A stretch of 6,682 nucleotides of DNA from Rubrobacter sp. GTDB lineage: Bacteria; Actinomycetota; Rubrobacteria; Rubrobacterales; Rubrobacteraceae. Every line of letters begins with the position of its first letter. Positions within the stretch are counted from its first letter, which is position 1. The position numbers and the translations under genes were made by a program. Where the stretch lies: contig JACDGB010000101.1 in the NCBI GenBank assembly GCA_013815485.1, positions 1 to 6,682 of the forward strand, written 5' to 3'. The notes below the pieces were generated by a model. It saw only the letters and a list, made by a program, of their open reading frames with translations. It was not told the DNA's origin and did no database searches. Shown in pieces: positions 1-5,654 of the stretch.

Positions 1-1848
1 GTGGAGCTGGCGCGGAGGTTCGAGGAGCGTAGAAAGGAGGCGGGCCTCTTGCGCTACGAGGACATGCTCGATCTCGGCGCCCGCATCCTCGCCGACCCCG
101 GTGTCGGAGCGCCATACAGGGCCCGCCACGACCTGATCGTCGTGGACGAGTTCCAGGACACCAACCCCGCCCAGATGCGCTTCGTGGAGCTGTTGGCGGG
201 CGAAGACCTCTCGAAAGTCGTGGTCGTTGGGGACGATCTGCAAAGCATCTACGCCTTCACGGGCGCGGAGGTAAGGAACATTCAGCGCTTCGAGGCCGCC
301 ACCTACAGGCTCACGACCAACTTCCGCTCCGGGCGCGCGGTCCTCGATCTCGCCAACCACCTCGCCCGCGCCGTTCACCCCGAGAACAGCCCCGACGAAC
401 CAAAAACCCTCGCCCCGTGCCCCGGCGCCCCGGAGGGCGAAGTCTCCGCCTTCGTCTCAGTCACGGACGCCGAGGAGGCGCGCGAGATAGCACGCCGCAT
501 AAAGACGCTGGTCGAGCACGGGGCATCGCCCGGTTCGTGCGCCGTCCTGATCCGTCGCAACCCCCAGGCCGCGCCCTTGATCTCCGCCCTCGCCGACGAG
601 GGGCTGCCGTGCGAGATCTCCGACGCCGGCGGCCTCCTCTCCCGCCCCGAGATAACCCTCCTCTCGGACTACCTCCACCTCGCAGCCAGCCCGCGCGCAT
701 CGCGCGAGAGCCTGCTCCGCGTCCTCCTGAGACACCCCATCCTCCTCGACGAAAACGACCTGCGCGCCGTAGTCGAATGCCCCGACGGGCCCGAAGCCGC
801 CCTCGCCAACCCCGACACCGTCCCCCGCCTCTCCGGGAGGGGCGCCGGGAGGCTGCGCCCCTTCGCGGAGACTATGGACGGACTGGAGCGCGAGCTGGCC
901 GTCGCCGACTCCGTGGGCTCCTTGGTGGAGCGGGCGATAGAGACGCTGGGTTTGGGCCACGAGCTTAGATCATCTCCCGCTCCCGAGGCTCGGGTGGCGT
1001 TGCAGTACCTGGCGATCTTCCGCGAGGTCGCCCGCGAATTCGGCGAGGCTCGCTTCCTGCGGGATTTCCTGCGCTACCTCAAAGTCGTCTCGGGCTCCGG
1101 CTCCGCCGAGTTCTCCTTGCCACCCTCGGAGCATACGGACGCCGTGAGGGTCCTCACGGTCCACAAGGCGAAGGGCCTCGAGTTCGACCACGTCTTCGTG
1201 TCCGGCCTCTCTGGTGGCGTCTTCCCCTCAGGCCGGTCTCAGGACTCCGCATTGGAGCGGGCCAACGCCCTGCCAGCGCCGCTCAAGCTAGACCCCGACC
1301 CCGAACTCTCCGCAGCCTACGACGCCCTGGACAAAGACGAGACCAAAAAGCTCCTCAAGCAGGCAGCCGCCGAGGAGGAAGGCAGGCTCTTCTACGTCGC
1401 CTGCACCCGCGCGGCTGAGATGCTCACCCTCAGCCGCGCGCATTTCTACGGGGAAAACAAGAGACCCAAAAACACAGGCCCGTTCTGGGATCTGCTGGAG
1501 GATGCGCCCGAAGGGCGCGCCATCTCGTTCGCCCCCGAGCCGGAGGCGCCCACGACCAATCCCAACGCGGGCGCGTTGGTCGAGAAGGAGAGACGCACCC
1601 CGGACCCCTGGCCGTTGGAGGCGATGGCCGATGGAGACGAGGCGGAGGTGGCGGAGCGCCTCGGCGTGTCTGGCTGGGAGGACGGGCTGGCGGCGCTCAG
1701 GCGGGACGTGCGCGGCATACCGGAGGCCCACGTCCCGAGCACGTGCTCCCGGTCCCAGAGACCCACTCGCCCAGCTCCCTCATGGAGCTCGAGACCTGCC
1801 CACGCCGCTACTACTACTACGCCCACGTCTTCCCGGTCCCAGACATGA
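1..1848 (+). CDS. UvrD/Rep-family superfamily 1 DNA helicase, 5'-truncated by the window and frameshifted near its end
   Basis: ATP-dependent 3'-5' DNA helicase of the UvrD/PcrA/AddA group, expected to act in recombinational repair. Seen directly, numbering codons from base 1: motif II DEFQD at residues 49-53, motif III GDDLQSIYAF at 77-86, motif IV NFRS at 107-110, motif V TVHKAKGLEF at about 387-395, and motif VI EEGRLFYVACTRA at about 458-471. The Walker A motif and the rest of domain 1A are missing because the gene enters from the left edge, so the GTG at base 1 is unlikely to be the true start. Residues up to about 578 look authentic. After that the frame turns into Ser/Thr/Arg-rich nonsense up to the stop at 1848. 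The natural continuation is in the +3 frame from about 1743, so the gene is a helicase-nuclease fusion broken by an apparent one-base loss. Family assignment is firm; naming it pcrA, addA or adnB is not justified. Confidence 0.93.
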   Translation: MELARRFEERRKEAGLLRYEDMLDLGARILADPGVGAPYRARHDLIVVDEFQDTNPAQMRFVELLAGEDLSKVVVVGDDLQSIYAFTGAEVRNIQRFEAATYRLTTNFRSGRAVLDLANHLARAVHPENSPDEPKTLAPCPGAPEGEVSAFVSVTDAEEAREIARRIKTLVEHGASPGSCAVLIRRNPQAAPLISALADEGLPCEISDAGGLLSRPEITLLSDYLHLAASPRASRESLLRVLLRHPILLDENDLRAVVECPDGPEAALANPDTVPRLSGRGAGRLRPFAETMDGLERELAVADSVGSLVERAIETLGLGHELRSSPAPEARVALQYLAIFREVAREFGEARFLRDFLRYLKVVSGSGSAEFSLPPSEHTDAVRVLTVHKAKGLEFDHVFVSGLSGGVFPSGRSQDSALERANALPAPLKLDPDPELSAAYDALDKDETKKLLKQAAAEEEGRLFYVACTRAAEMLTLSRAHFYGENKRPKNTGPFWDLLEDAPEGRAISFAPEPEAPTTNPNAGALVEKERRTPDPWPLEAMADGDEAEVAERLGVSGWEDGLAALRRDVRGIPEAHVPSTCSRSQRPTRPAPSWSSRPAHAATTTTPTSSRSQT

Positions 1849-1960
1849 CCGGAGGGCTCGAGGACGCACGGGATCGTGGCAGCATCGTGCATACCTACGT
1901 GGAGGGCGGAATGCGCGGCGAACGGCCTGCCGCCACAAAGAGGGGTGAAGCGCGTGGGTC
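1743..1960 (+). pseudogene. Bridging fragment of the helicase-nuclease gene (first Fe-S cysteine and nuclease motif I)
   Basis: This stretch is coding in the +3 frame, while the helicase upstream is in +1 and the nuclease downstream in +2. It reads VLPVPETHSPSSLMELETCP and continues with RRYYYYAHVFPVP. That is the usual entry to a RecB-like nuclease domain in AddB/AdnB/Cas4-type proteins, where an isolated cysteine (codon 1797-1799) supplies the first ligand of a 4Fe-4S cluster. It then gives GSIVHTYVEG, whose histidine (1890-1892) matches nuclease motif I. The frame degenerates after about 1945. A stop in the +2 frame at 1946-1948 means the second shift must lie at or just after that point. 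Restoring one base near 1737 (reading HVPEHVLPVPE) would join it smoothly to the helicase. The identity of the fragment is well supported; the exact break points are inferred. Confidence 0.75.
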
Positions 1961-2491
1961 GGGCCCTCGTGGGACGAGCGGTGGCGGGCCTTCGAGGAGA
2001 GCCGCTACGGCCTCAGAGCTAGAGAGCACCAGCTGCAAGAAGGTCCGCAGCCGCCGCAGGCGGGTCCGGCGAGAATGGTGGAGGTCCCGTGGGCGCTTGA
2101 GATCGGCGGTACGGAGATCCGGGGGCGCATAGACGCGGTCTTCGTGGACCCGGACGGCACCGTCCACCTCGTTGACTGGAAGACGGGCCACGCCCACGAG
2201 AACTACAAGACCCGCCTACAGCTCCCGCTCTACGCTCTGGCAGCCAACAAACTGTGGGGAATAGAGCCCGAGAAAACGCGCCTCGCCTACGCCTTCGTGC
2301 CGGGCGACGCCCTCGTGGAGGTGAGCACTGAGGGCGACTTCCTCGGCGTGGCGGAGGAGAGGGTGCTTGAGGCATTGGACCGGATTAAAGTTGGCCGTTT
2401 TGAGCCTACGCCCTCGCGCTATGCGTGCTCTCGCTGTCCTGTCATGGGCGTAGGGATACCCGGCTGCCCGATGGAGGTGCCGGAAGAGTGA
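1949..2491 (+). pseudogene. RecB-like PD-(D/E)XK nuclease domain with three C-terminal Fe-S cysteines (C-terminal end of the helicase-nuclease)
   Basis: The +2 frame is open from 1949 to the stop at 2489-2491. It carries the nuclease core: GRIDAVF with the motif II Asp at 2132-2134, VHLVDWKTG with Asp 2174-2176 and Lys 2180-2182 (motif III), then TRLQLPLYALA (Gln 2219-2221). This is the classic RecB/AddB/Cas4 nuclease signature for metal-dependent DNA cleavage. The end has cysteines at 2426-2428, 2435-2437 and 2465-2467, the expected remaining ligands of a 4Fe-4S cluster. The first possible start codons of a stand-alone product are internal (ATG 2075), and such a product would lack the motif I histidine and first cysteine. 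It would probably not fold as an active nuclease. I read it as the C-terminus of the gene that begins before base 1. All catalytic residues are intact, which fits very recent inactivation or a sequencing error. Confidence 0.85.
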
Positions 2492-2517
2492 GCCTCATCT
2501 CCTGCAAGTCTCTCGCA

Positions 2518-2791
2518 ATGGTCTCCAGGACAGAGGCCGTCGAGACGGCGGTCGGAGCATTCCATCCCGAGATCGTATGCGTCATCTCCTCACAGAACTT
2601 TCTGGGCGAGGTGGCGAGGAAGTGCGGGGAGTTGGAGCCCGCCTGAGAATCTTGTACAGGCTCGTGGATTCGCCGATGGAGATACAAGACGCCTTGAGCG
2701 ATTCGAGAACCTCTTCGTCGAATTGGAAAGCCTCGGCTACCCCTTCCCCGACTACACCAAAGAAGACCTCGAAGAGGACGCGCCACGCTGA
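2518..2791 (+). pseudogene. Scrambled small gene, possibly a UPF0175-like antitoxin remnant
   Basis: No single frame is protein-like throughout. The +1 frame from ATG 2518 gives 42 codons, including LGEVARKCG, which looks like a helix-turn-helix segment. The +3 frame gives ARLRILYRLVDSPMEIQDAL up to about 2697. The +2 frame then gives ERFENLFVELESLGYPFPDY and TKEDLEEDAPR, ending at the stop 2789-2791. The last two pieces recall the order in UPF0175 proteins: an LYREGKISxxxAA-type helix, a short helix, then a GIPFxxYxxEDLEED tail. UPF0175 genes often sit just upstream of DUF3368 PIN toxins, and a PIN-like frame follows here in the same reading frame. The +3 to +2 switch near 2694-2700 again behaves like one lost base. 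The coding nature of the tail is fairly convincing. The family name is a recollection-based inference and may be wrong. Confidence 0.4.
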
Positions 2792-2793
2792 GA

Positions 2794-2831
2794 GGTTCCG
2801 AGCCTGACCGGAGAGTCTGGGGTTCCGAGCC
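2794..2831 (+). repeat. 11-bp direct repeat GGTTCCGAGCC, two copies 27 bases apart
   Basis: Identical copies of GGTTCCGAGCC occur at 2794-2804 and 2821-2831, between the antitoxin-like tail and the PIN-like frame. The period is 27 bases, so both copies are read as VPS in the open frame. It may be an operator pair, a duplication scar from decay, or chance. Confidence 0.5.
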
Positions 2832-2867
2832 GAAGGCGTCCCCCAGAGGGGGTTCTATCCGCCTTCG
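2831..2867. repeat. Two-tiered inverted repeat at the start of the PIN-like frame
   Basis: CGAAGGCG at 2831-2838 is matched by its exact complement CGCCTTCG at 2860-2867. Inside it, CCCCC (2840-2844) pairs with GGGGG (2848-2852) around an AGA loop. The two stems are separated by one base on the left and seven on the right, so an RNA would fold as a 13-bp hairpin with an asymmetric bulge. No T-run follows, so a standard intrinsic terminator is unlikely. It sits where the PIN gene would be expected to start. Confidence 0.5.
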
Positions 2868-3141
2868 ACACTGACCCGCTCATCTACCTCGACACGCTCG
2901 GGTATCCGCCCTCGCTAAAGGACCTGTACCGGGTGATGGTTCCGGATGCCATCGTGAGGGAGCTTGCCCTCCGTCCAGGAGCACCCGGAAGTGGAGCGCC
3001 GAGGCTAAGGTTCGCGGAACTTCTGAGTCCGGATCCGGCCAACATAGACCGGGGCGTCGGCGGTACGCCTTCCATCGAAGCTGGGGAGCGCGAAGTGATC
3101 GCGCTGGTGCTCGGGACCGGCGCTACAGCCGTAATGGATAA

Positions 3142-3396
3142 CCGGCGTGCCCATTCGAGCGGACGTCGTACCTCTGGGTTCACAGGGAAGTCAAGCAGTT
3201 GACGGAGATCGAGAGTTGCCAGTGCCGTGCGGATCGTATCCAGCGCAACCACATCGCGCGTGCATTGCCAGCGCAGTCGGCTGAAGATCTAGCCTACCAG
3301 GGCAGGACCACCGTCTACCAGATCAAGCACGGGTCGCTGCGAGAGTACCTCACAGAACAACTCAAGAATCCTACCGCGCGGATGGTTATTGCGTGA
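3142..3396 (+). pseudogene. C-terminal fragment of an insertion-sequence transposase (DDE type, IS4/IS701-like)
   Basis: The +1 frame is open from just after a TAA at 3139-3141 to the TGA at 3394-3396. It reads PFERTSYLWVHREVKQLTEI, then CQCRADRIQRNHIARAL, and ends with YQGRTTVYQIKHGSLREYL, TEQLKNPTARMVIA. I recognise the CQCR-x-x-R-x-QRNHIA block and the QLKNPT terminus as the C-terminal end of DDE transposases annotated as IS4/IS701-like in actinobacteria and Deinococcus. The piece ALPAQSAEDLAY replaces what is usually a hydrophobic LLVWxxLxxLAY stretch, which suggests decay. The catalytic DDE core is absent. The only start codons are internal (TTG 3199), so no functional product is expected. 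It is fused on its left to the PIN remnant and ends 8 bases before the stop of the convergent metF-like gene. Transposase origin is fairly sure; the IS family is tentative. Confidence 0.65.
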
Positions 3397-3404
3397 ATCC
3401 TAGA

Positions 3405-4295
3405 CTATGAATTCTCGACGCGCTTGAGCATCTCACGCCGCCACGCCTCGGTCTTCTCCACGTCGTTGAAAGTGTAGATGTGGAAGCCTTCGACGTTGCT
3501 GTCGGGGTCGGCGAGGTCGGGCTTCAGGCTGCGGACCAGACGGTCGGGGCTATAGCCGCCGGGCATGAACATCTTGAGGAGCCAGTTGCGTTGCTTCATC
3601 AAGAAGCGGGCCGACTCGCCGAGGCCGATGCTCGCGGAGATCCGCATGAGTTTCTGGCGGTTCACGACGCCTGGCATCCCGATGCGGATGGGCAAATTCA
3701 CGCCCCGCCGCTTCACCCATTTGGCCCACTCGGAGATGGTCCTCGGGTCGAAGCAGATCTGGCTGATTATGTAGTCGGCGTGGGGTGCCTTGTCGTGCAT
3801 CGCCTGGATCGTGGCCTCGTCGCTGATGATCGGATGCCTCTCCGGATACCCGGTGATGCCGATCTTCTCGAACGGGTGCCCGATCTCCTCCATCGCCTCC
3901 AACAACGCCCCAGCCCCCTCGAACTCCCCAACAGGCTTCTGCACGTCCCCAGCCACCACGAAAGCACCCCGTACCCCCGCCTCGCGCAAAATTTGCAAAA
4001 TCTCCGCCAACCGCGCCCGGTCCTCGATGAGCCGCGCCGAAAGATGCGGCGACACCTCGAAACCGTGCCCCGACAACCGCTCCGCCAACTCCACGGTGGC
4101 CCACATCCCCTTTGCTGGCGAGGCCGTGACCGTGAGCCCGATATGCCGGGGCACATGCTCGACGACAGACTCCTCCGTCCCTTCGAGGGGCAATACCTCG
4201 TAGCCAGGATGCCGCAAAGCCTCGGCCAGCATCAGGTTCGCCGCGTGTCTGTGCTCGGCACTGTGCCGCGTCTTCATGTTTCCATCTATCGCCAT
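3405..4295 (-). CDS. metF: MetF-like 5,10-methylenetetrahydrofolate reductase
   Basis: Flavin-dependent TIM-barrel enzyme that interconverts 5-methyl-THF and 5,10-methylene-THF in the cytosol. The 296-residue length equals the usual bacterial MetF. Seen, numbering from ATG 4295: YEVLPLEG at 32-39, where Glu33 sits where the catalytic Glu of the EFFPP motif would be; SARLI at 86-90; FVVAGD at 112-117 (family LRGD-like, Asp117); IGITGYPERHP at 145-155; YIISQICFDP at 175-184 (family TQxxFD); IRIGMPGVVN at about 203-212; and FHIYTFND at 271-278 (family HfYTxN). The N-terminal EFFPP is altered to EVLPL, as in MetF-like proteins found beside demethylases. A TTG at 4298 and an ATG at 4277 are alternative starts; none has a strong ribosome site. 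It is the last gene of a three-gene minus-strand set, 61 bases after the DmdA-like gene. There it would oxidise methyl-THF made by demethylation rather than serve methionine synthesis. That role is inference; the family is firm. Confidence 0.88.
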   Translation of the reverse strand: MAIDGNMKTRHSAEHRHAANLMLAEALRHPGYEVLPLEGTEESVVEHVPRHIGLTVTASPAKGMWATVELAERLSGHGFEVSPHLSARLIEDRARLAEILQILREAGVRGAFVVAGDVQKPVGEFEGAGALLEAMEEIGHPFEKIGITGYPERHPIISDEATIQAMHDKAPHADYIISQICFDPRTISEWAKWVKRRGVNLPIRIGMPGVVNRQKLMRISASIGLGESARFLMKQRNWLLKMFMPGGYSPDRLVRSLKPDLADPDSNVEGFHIYTFNDVEKTEAWRREMLKRVENS

Positions 4296-4310
4296 CAAAT
4301 AATCCAGAGA

Positions 4311-4332
4311 GCCGGACCCCGAAGTGCCCGGC
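4311..4332 (-). promoter_or_regulatory. UUCG-capped intercistronic hairpin between the dmdA-like and metF-like genes
   Basis: In the minus-strand transcript, GCCGGGCAC and GGGTCCGGC flank a TTCG loop. Five GC pairs form the base, then a G-U, a C-G, one A-G mismatch and a closing C-G below the stable UUCG tetraloop. It ends 15 bases before the ATG at 4295. No T-run follows, so it looks more like an mRNA stability, processing or translation-tuning element than a terminator. The structure was read by eye and not folded computationally. Confidence 0.5.
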
Positions 4333-4356
4333 CCTTCATCGCTTTCCTCGTCTTTC

Positions 4357-5565
4357 TCAGCCCCCTTTGGACGAACTGGTAGCGGCCAGGTTCTGTTCGG
4401 CGTGCTCCGGCTTGAAGAAGACGCGGTCGGCGACGGTGGCGGGAACAGTGCCTTCCGGCCGCTCGACTTCTAGTTCGATGCCGAAGACGCTGTGCTCGAT
4501 CGGCACCATAGCGAAACCGATGTTCTTCTCAAGGCGCGGCGAGTAGCAGGCGGAGGTGACCTTGCCTATCCTCTCTCCGTTCTTGTGGACCGGGAAGTAG
4601 TCGATCATGGAGCCGTCGTTGTACGAACCGAGGTCATCGCCCCCGATCTCGACGCCGACCAGCTTGCGGCTGACGCCTTCCTCACTGACCTTCTTCAGCG
4701 CCTCCCGGCCAACGAAGTCCTGTTCTTGCTCTAGCTCGACCATCCACTTGTAGCCGTAGCCGACCTCGTAAGGGTTGGTGTCGTACCACATGTCGCAGCC
4801 CAGGGCCAGGATGCCGCCCTCGATCCTTCGGATGTGGCAAGGCCCGATCGGGGAGATCCCATGCGGCTCCCCAGCCTGCAACACGCGGTCCCAGAGCTTG
4901 AGCCCGTCACGGCTAGCATTCTTCAGATATAGCTCGTAGCCAAGCTCGCCAGAGTATCCGGTGCGCGAGATGACGAGTTCCATCCCGTCCAATTCGTGAT
5001 GCTCCATGTAGTAGTAAGGCACGTCCAGGATGCCATCGCCGAAGAGATCGGTCATCACCTCTTTGGACTTCGGACCCTGAACCTGCATCGGGCCGACGTC
5101 AGGCTCCCGGATCTGTACATCCATCCCGGCGTTGTAGGCGAGTCCCTGCGCCCAGAGCAGCACGTCGCTATCGGCCAGGGAGAGCCAGAAGTGGTTCTCG
5201 TCCAGGCGCAAGAGGACGGGATCGTTGATGATGCCGCCTTCGGCGTTGGTGATGAAGGCGTACTTGCACTGGTTCACGGCGCACTTGTTCAGGTCGCGCG
5301 GGGTTAGCATGTTGGTGAACTCGAAGGCGTCGGGGCCGGTGATCTCGACCTGCCGCTCCGCCCCGCCAACGTCCCACATCGTGACGCCTTCGAGTAGCTG
5401 CCAGTATTCCTCGACCGGATCCCTGTAGTACCTCGGATGATAGTGGTGATTGTAGACGCTGTACTTCTGGACCCCGTGCCGACGCGAGCCGTAGAAGTAC
5501 GGGGACTTGAACAACCTCGTGTACTCGAGGATGCCCGGCTCCTGATTGGTTTTATCTGTCATCAT
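4357..5565 (-). CDS. GcvT-family folate-dependent demethylase, DmdA-like
   Basis: Complete 402-residue protein of the glycine cleavage T-protein (GcvT) fold, closest in wording to dimethylsulfoniopropionate demethylase DmdA, which passes a methyl group to tetrahydrofolate. Seen: GVQKYSVYNH (31-40), MWDVGGAERQVEITGPDA (63-80), TPRDLNKCAVNQCKY (88-102), NDPVLLRL (114-121), ADSDVLLWAQGLA (131-143), EPDVGPMQVQGPKS (154-167), RTGYSGELGYELYL (201-214), RRIEGGILALGCDM (246-259), NPYEVGYG (264-271), DFVGREAL (283-290) and GKVTSACYSPRLEKNIGFA (334-352). DmdA shares TPRDLxK, NDPVLLxL, ADSDVLxWAxGLA and EPDVxPxxVQGPKS, whereas true GcvT has DD where this has ND. The length is near that of DmdA (about 370-400). 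AAAGGAG at 5578-5572, six bases ahead of ATG 5565, supports the start; the next codon is also ATG. It lies 89 bases after the truncated dehydrogenase and before metF. The substrate is uncertain: DMSP, a betaine derivative or a methoxy compound are all possible. Confidence 0.85.
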   Translation of the reverse strand: MMTDKTNQEPGILEYTRLFKSPYFYGSRRHGVQKYSVYNHHYHPRYYRDPVEEYWQLLEGVTMWDVGGAERQVEITGPDAFEFTNMLTPRDLNKCAVNQCKYAFITNAEGGIINDPVLLRLDENHFWLSLADSDVLLWAQGLAYNAGMDVQIREPDVGPMQVQGPKSKEVMTDLFGDGILDVPYYYMEHHELDGMELVISRTGYSGELGYELYLKNASRDGLKLWDRVLQAGEPHGISPIGPCHIRRIEGGILALGCDMWYDTNPYEVGYGYKWMVELEQEQDFVGREALKKVSEEGVSRKLVGVEIGGDDLGSYNDGSMIDYFPVHKNGERIGKVTSACYSPRLEKNIGFAMVPIEHSVFGIELEVERPEGTVPATVADRVFFKPEHAEQNLAATSSSKGG

Positions 5566-5571
5566 GCGCTG

Positions 5572-5578
5572 CTCCTTT
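5572..5578 (-). promoter_or_regulatory. Shine-Dalgarno site AAAGGAG for the DmdA-like gene
   Basis: AAAGGAG on the minus strand lies 6 bases before ATG 5565 and 9 before the second ATG (5562). It is the clearest ribosome-binding site in the window and fixes the start to one of these two adjacent codons. Confidence 0.7.
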
Positions 5579-5654
5579 CGATCATTGTTCGCTTTCGGGA
5601 TACGGCTTTCAAGCAGTCCTTCGCATCACCTCTTCTCTGATTCGGGGGCCTTGA

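Larger units (their letters stand above)
2792..3151 (+). pseudogene. PIN-domain (DUF3368-like) toxin remnant, C-terminally truncated
   Basis: PIN proteins are Mg2+-dependent ribonucleases that usually serve as toxins of VapBC-like pairs. The +2 frame is open from the preceding stop at 2791. It reads AFDTDPLIYLDTLG (2861-2902), resembling the SDTSPLIYLxxLG opening of DUF3368, then VPDAIVRELA (Glu 2960-2962), EAGEREVIAL (3077-3106; acidic residues at 3086 and 3092) and ATAVMDNRRA (Asp 3137-3139). All four acidic positions expected of the PIN active site can be placed. Two faults mark it as dead. There is no ATG, GTG or TTG ahead of the first strand; the first in-frame starts, GTG 2930 and ATG 2933, lie beyond the first catalytic Asp. 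After NRRA the PIN similarity stops, where IS transposase sequence takes over, although the frame runs on to a stop at 3200-3202. Family members are about 150-165 residues; about 100 remain. Confidence 0.65.

Noticed and set aside
417..968. Overlapping plus-strand open frame inside the helicase gene
   Set aside because: Arg/Pro-rich composition with no motif; an alternative frame of the helicase gene.
457..1892. Several minus-strand open frames opposite the helicase (457-960, 970-1191, 1288-1731, 1446-1892)
   Set aside because: The plus strand carries ordered helicase motifs throughout. The opposite frames show only compositional bias.
1735..1960. Programmed ribosomal frameshifting to join helicase and nuclease
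   Set aside because: Two shifts would be needed, and I see no slippery heptamer with a downstream pseudoknot at either place. Single-base loss is simpler.
2442..2786. A 114-codon minus-strand open frame over the 3' end of the nuclease and the antitoxin remnant
   Set aside because: It crosses the Fe-S cysteine coding region antisense and has no recognisable motif. The plus strand gives a better protein (YPFPDYTKEDLEED).
2831..2867. Intrinsic transcription terminator
   Set aside because: The hairpin is strong, but no T-run follows on either strand and the structure has a seven-base bulge.
3480..4382. A 300-codon plus-strand open frame opposite the metF-like gene
   Set aside because: It lies antisense to a gene with clear MetF motifs, is rich in His, Pro, Arg and Leu, has no recognisable motif and no ribosome site. 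High GC content explains its openness.
5566..5654. Riboswitch or promoter in the 89-base gap between the GcvT fragment and the DmdA-like gene
   Set aside because: Apart from the Shine-Dalgarno I see no convincing -10/-35 pair or stable stem, and the gap is too short for a glycine riboswitch.
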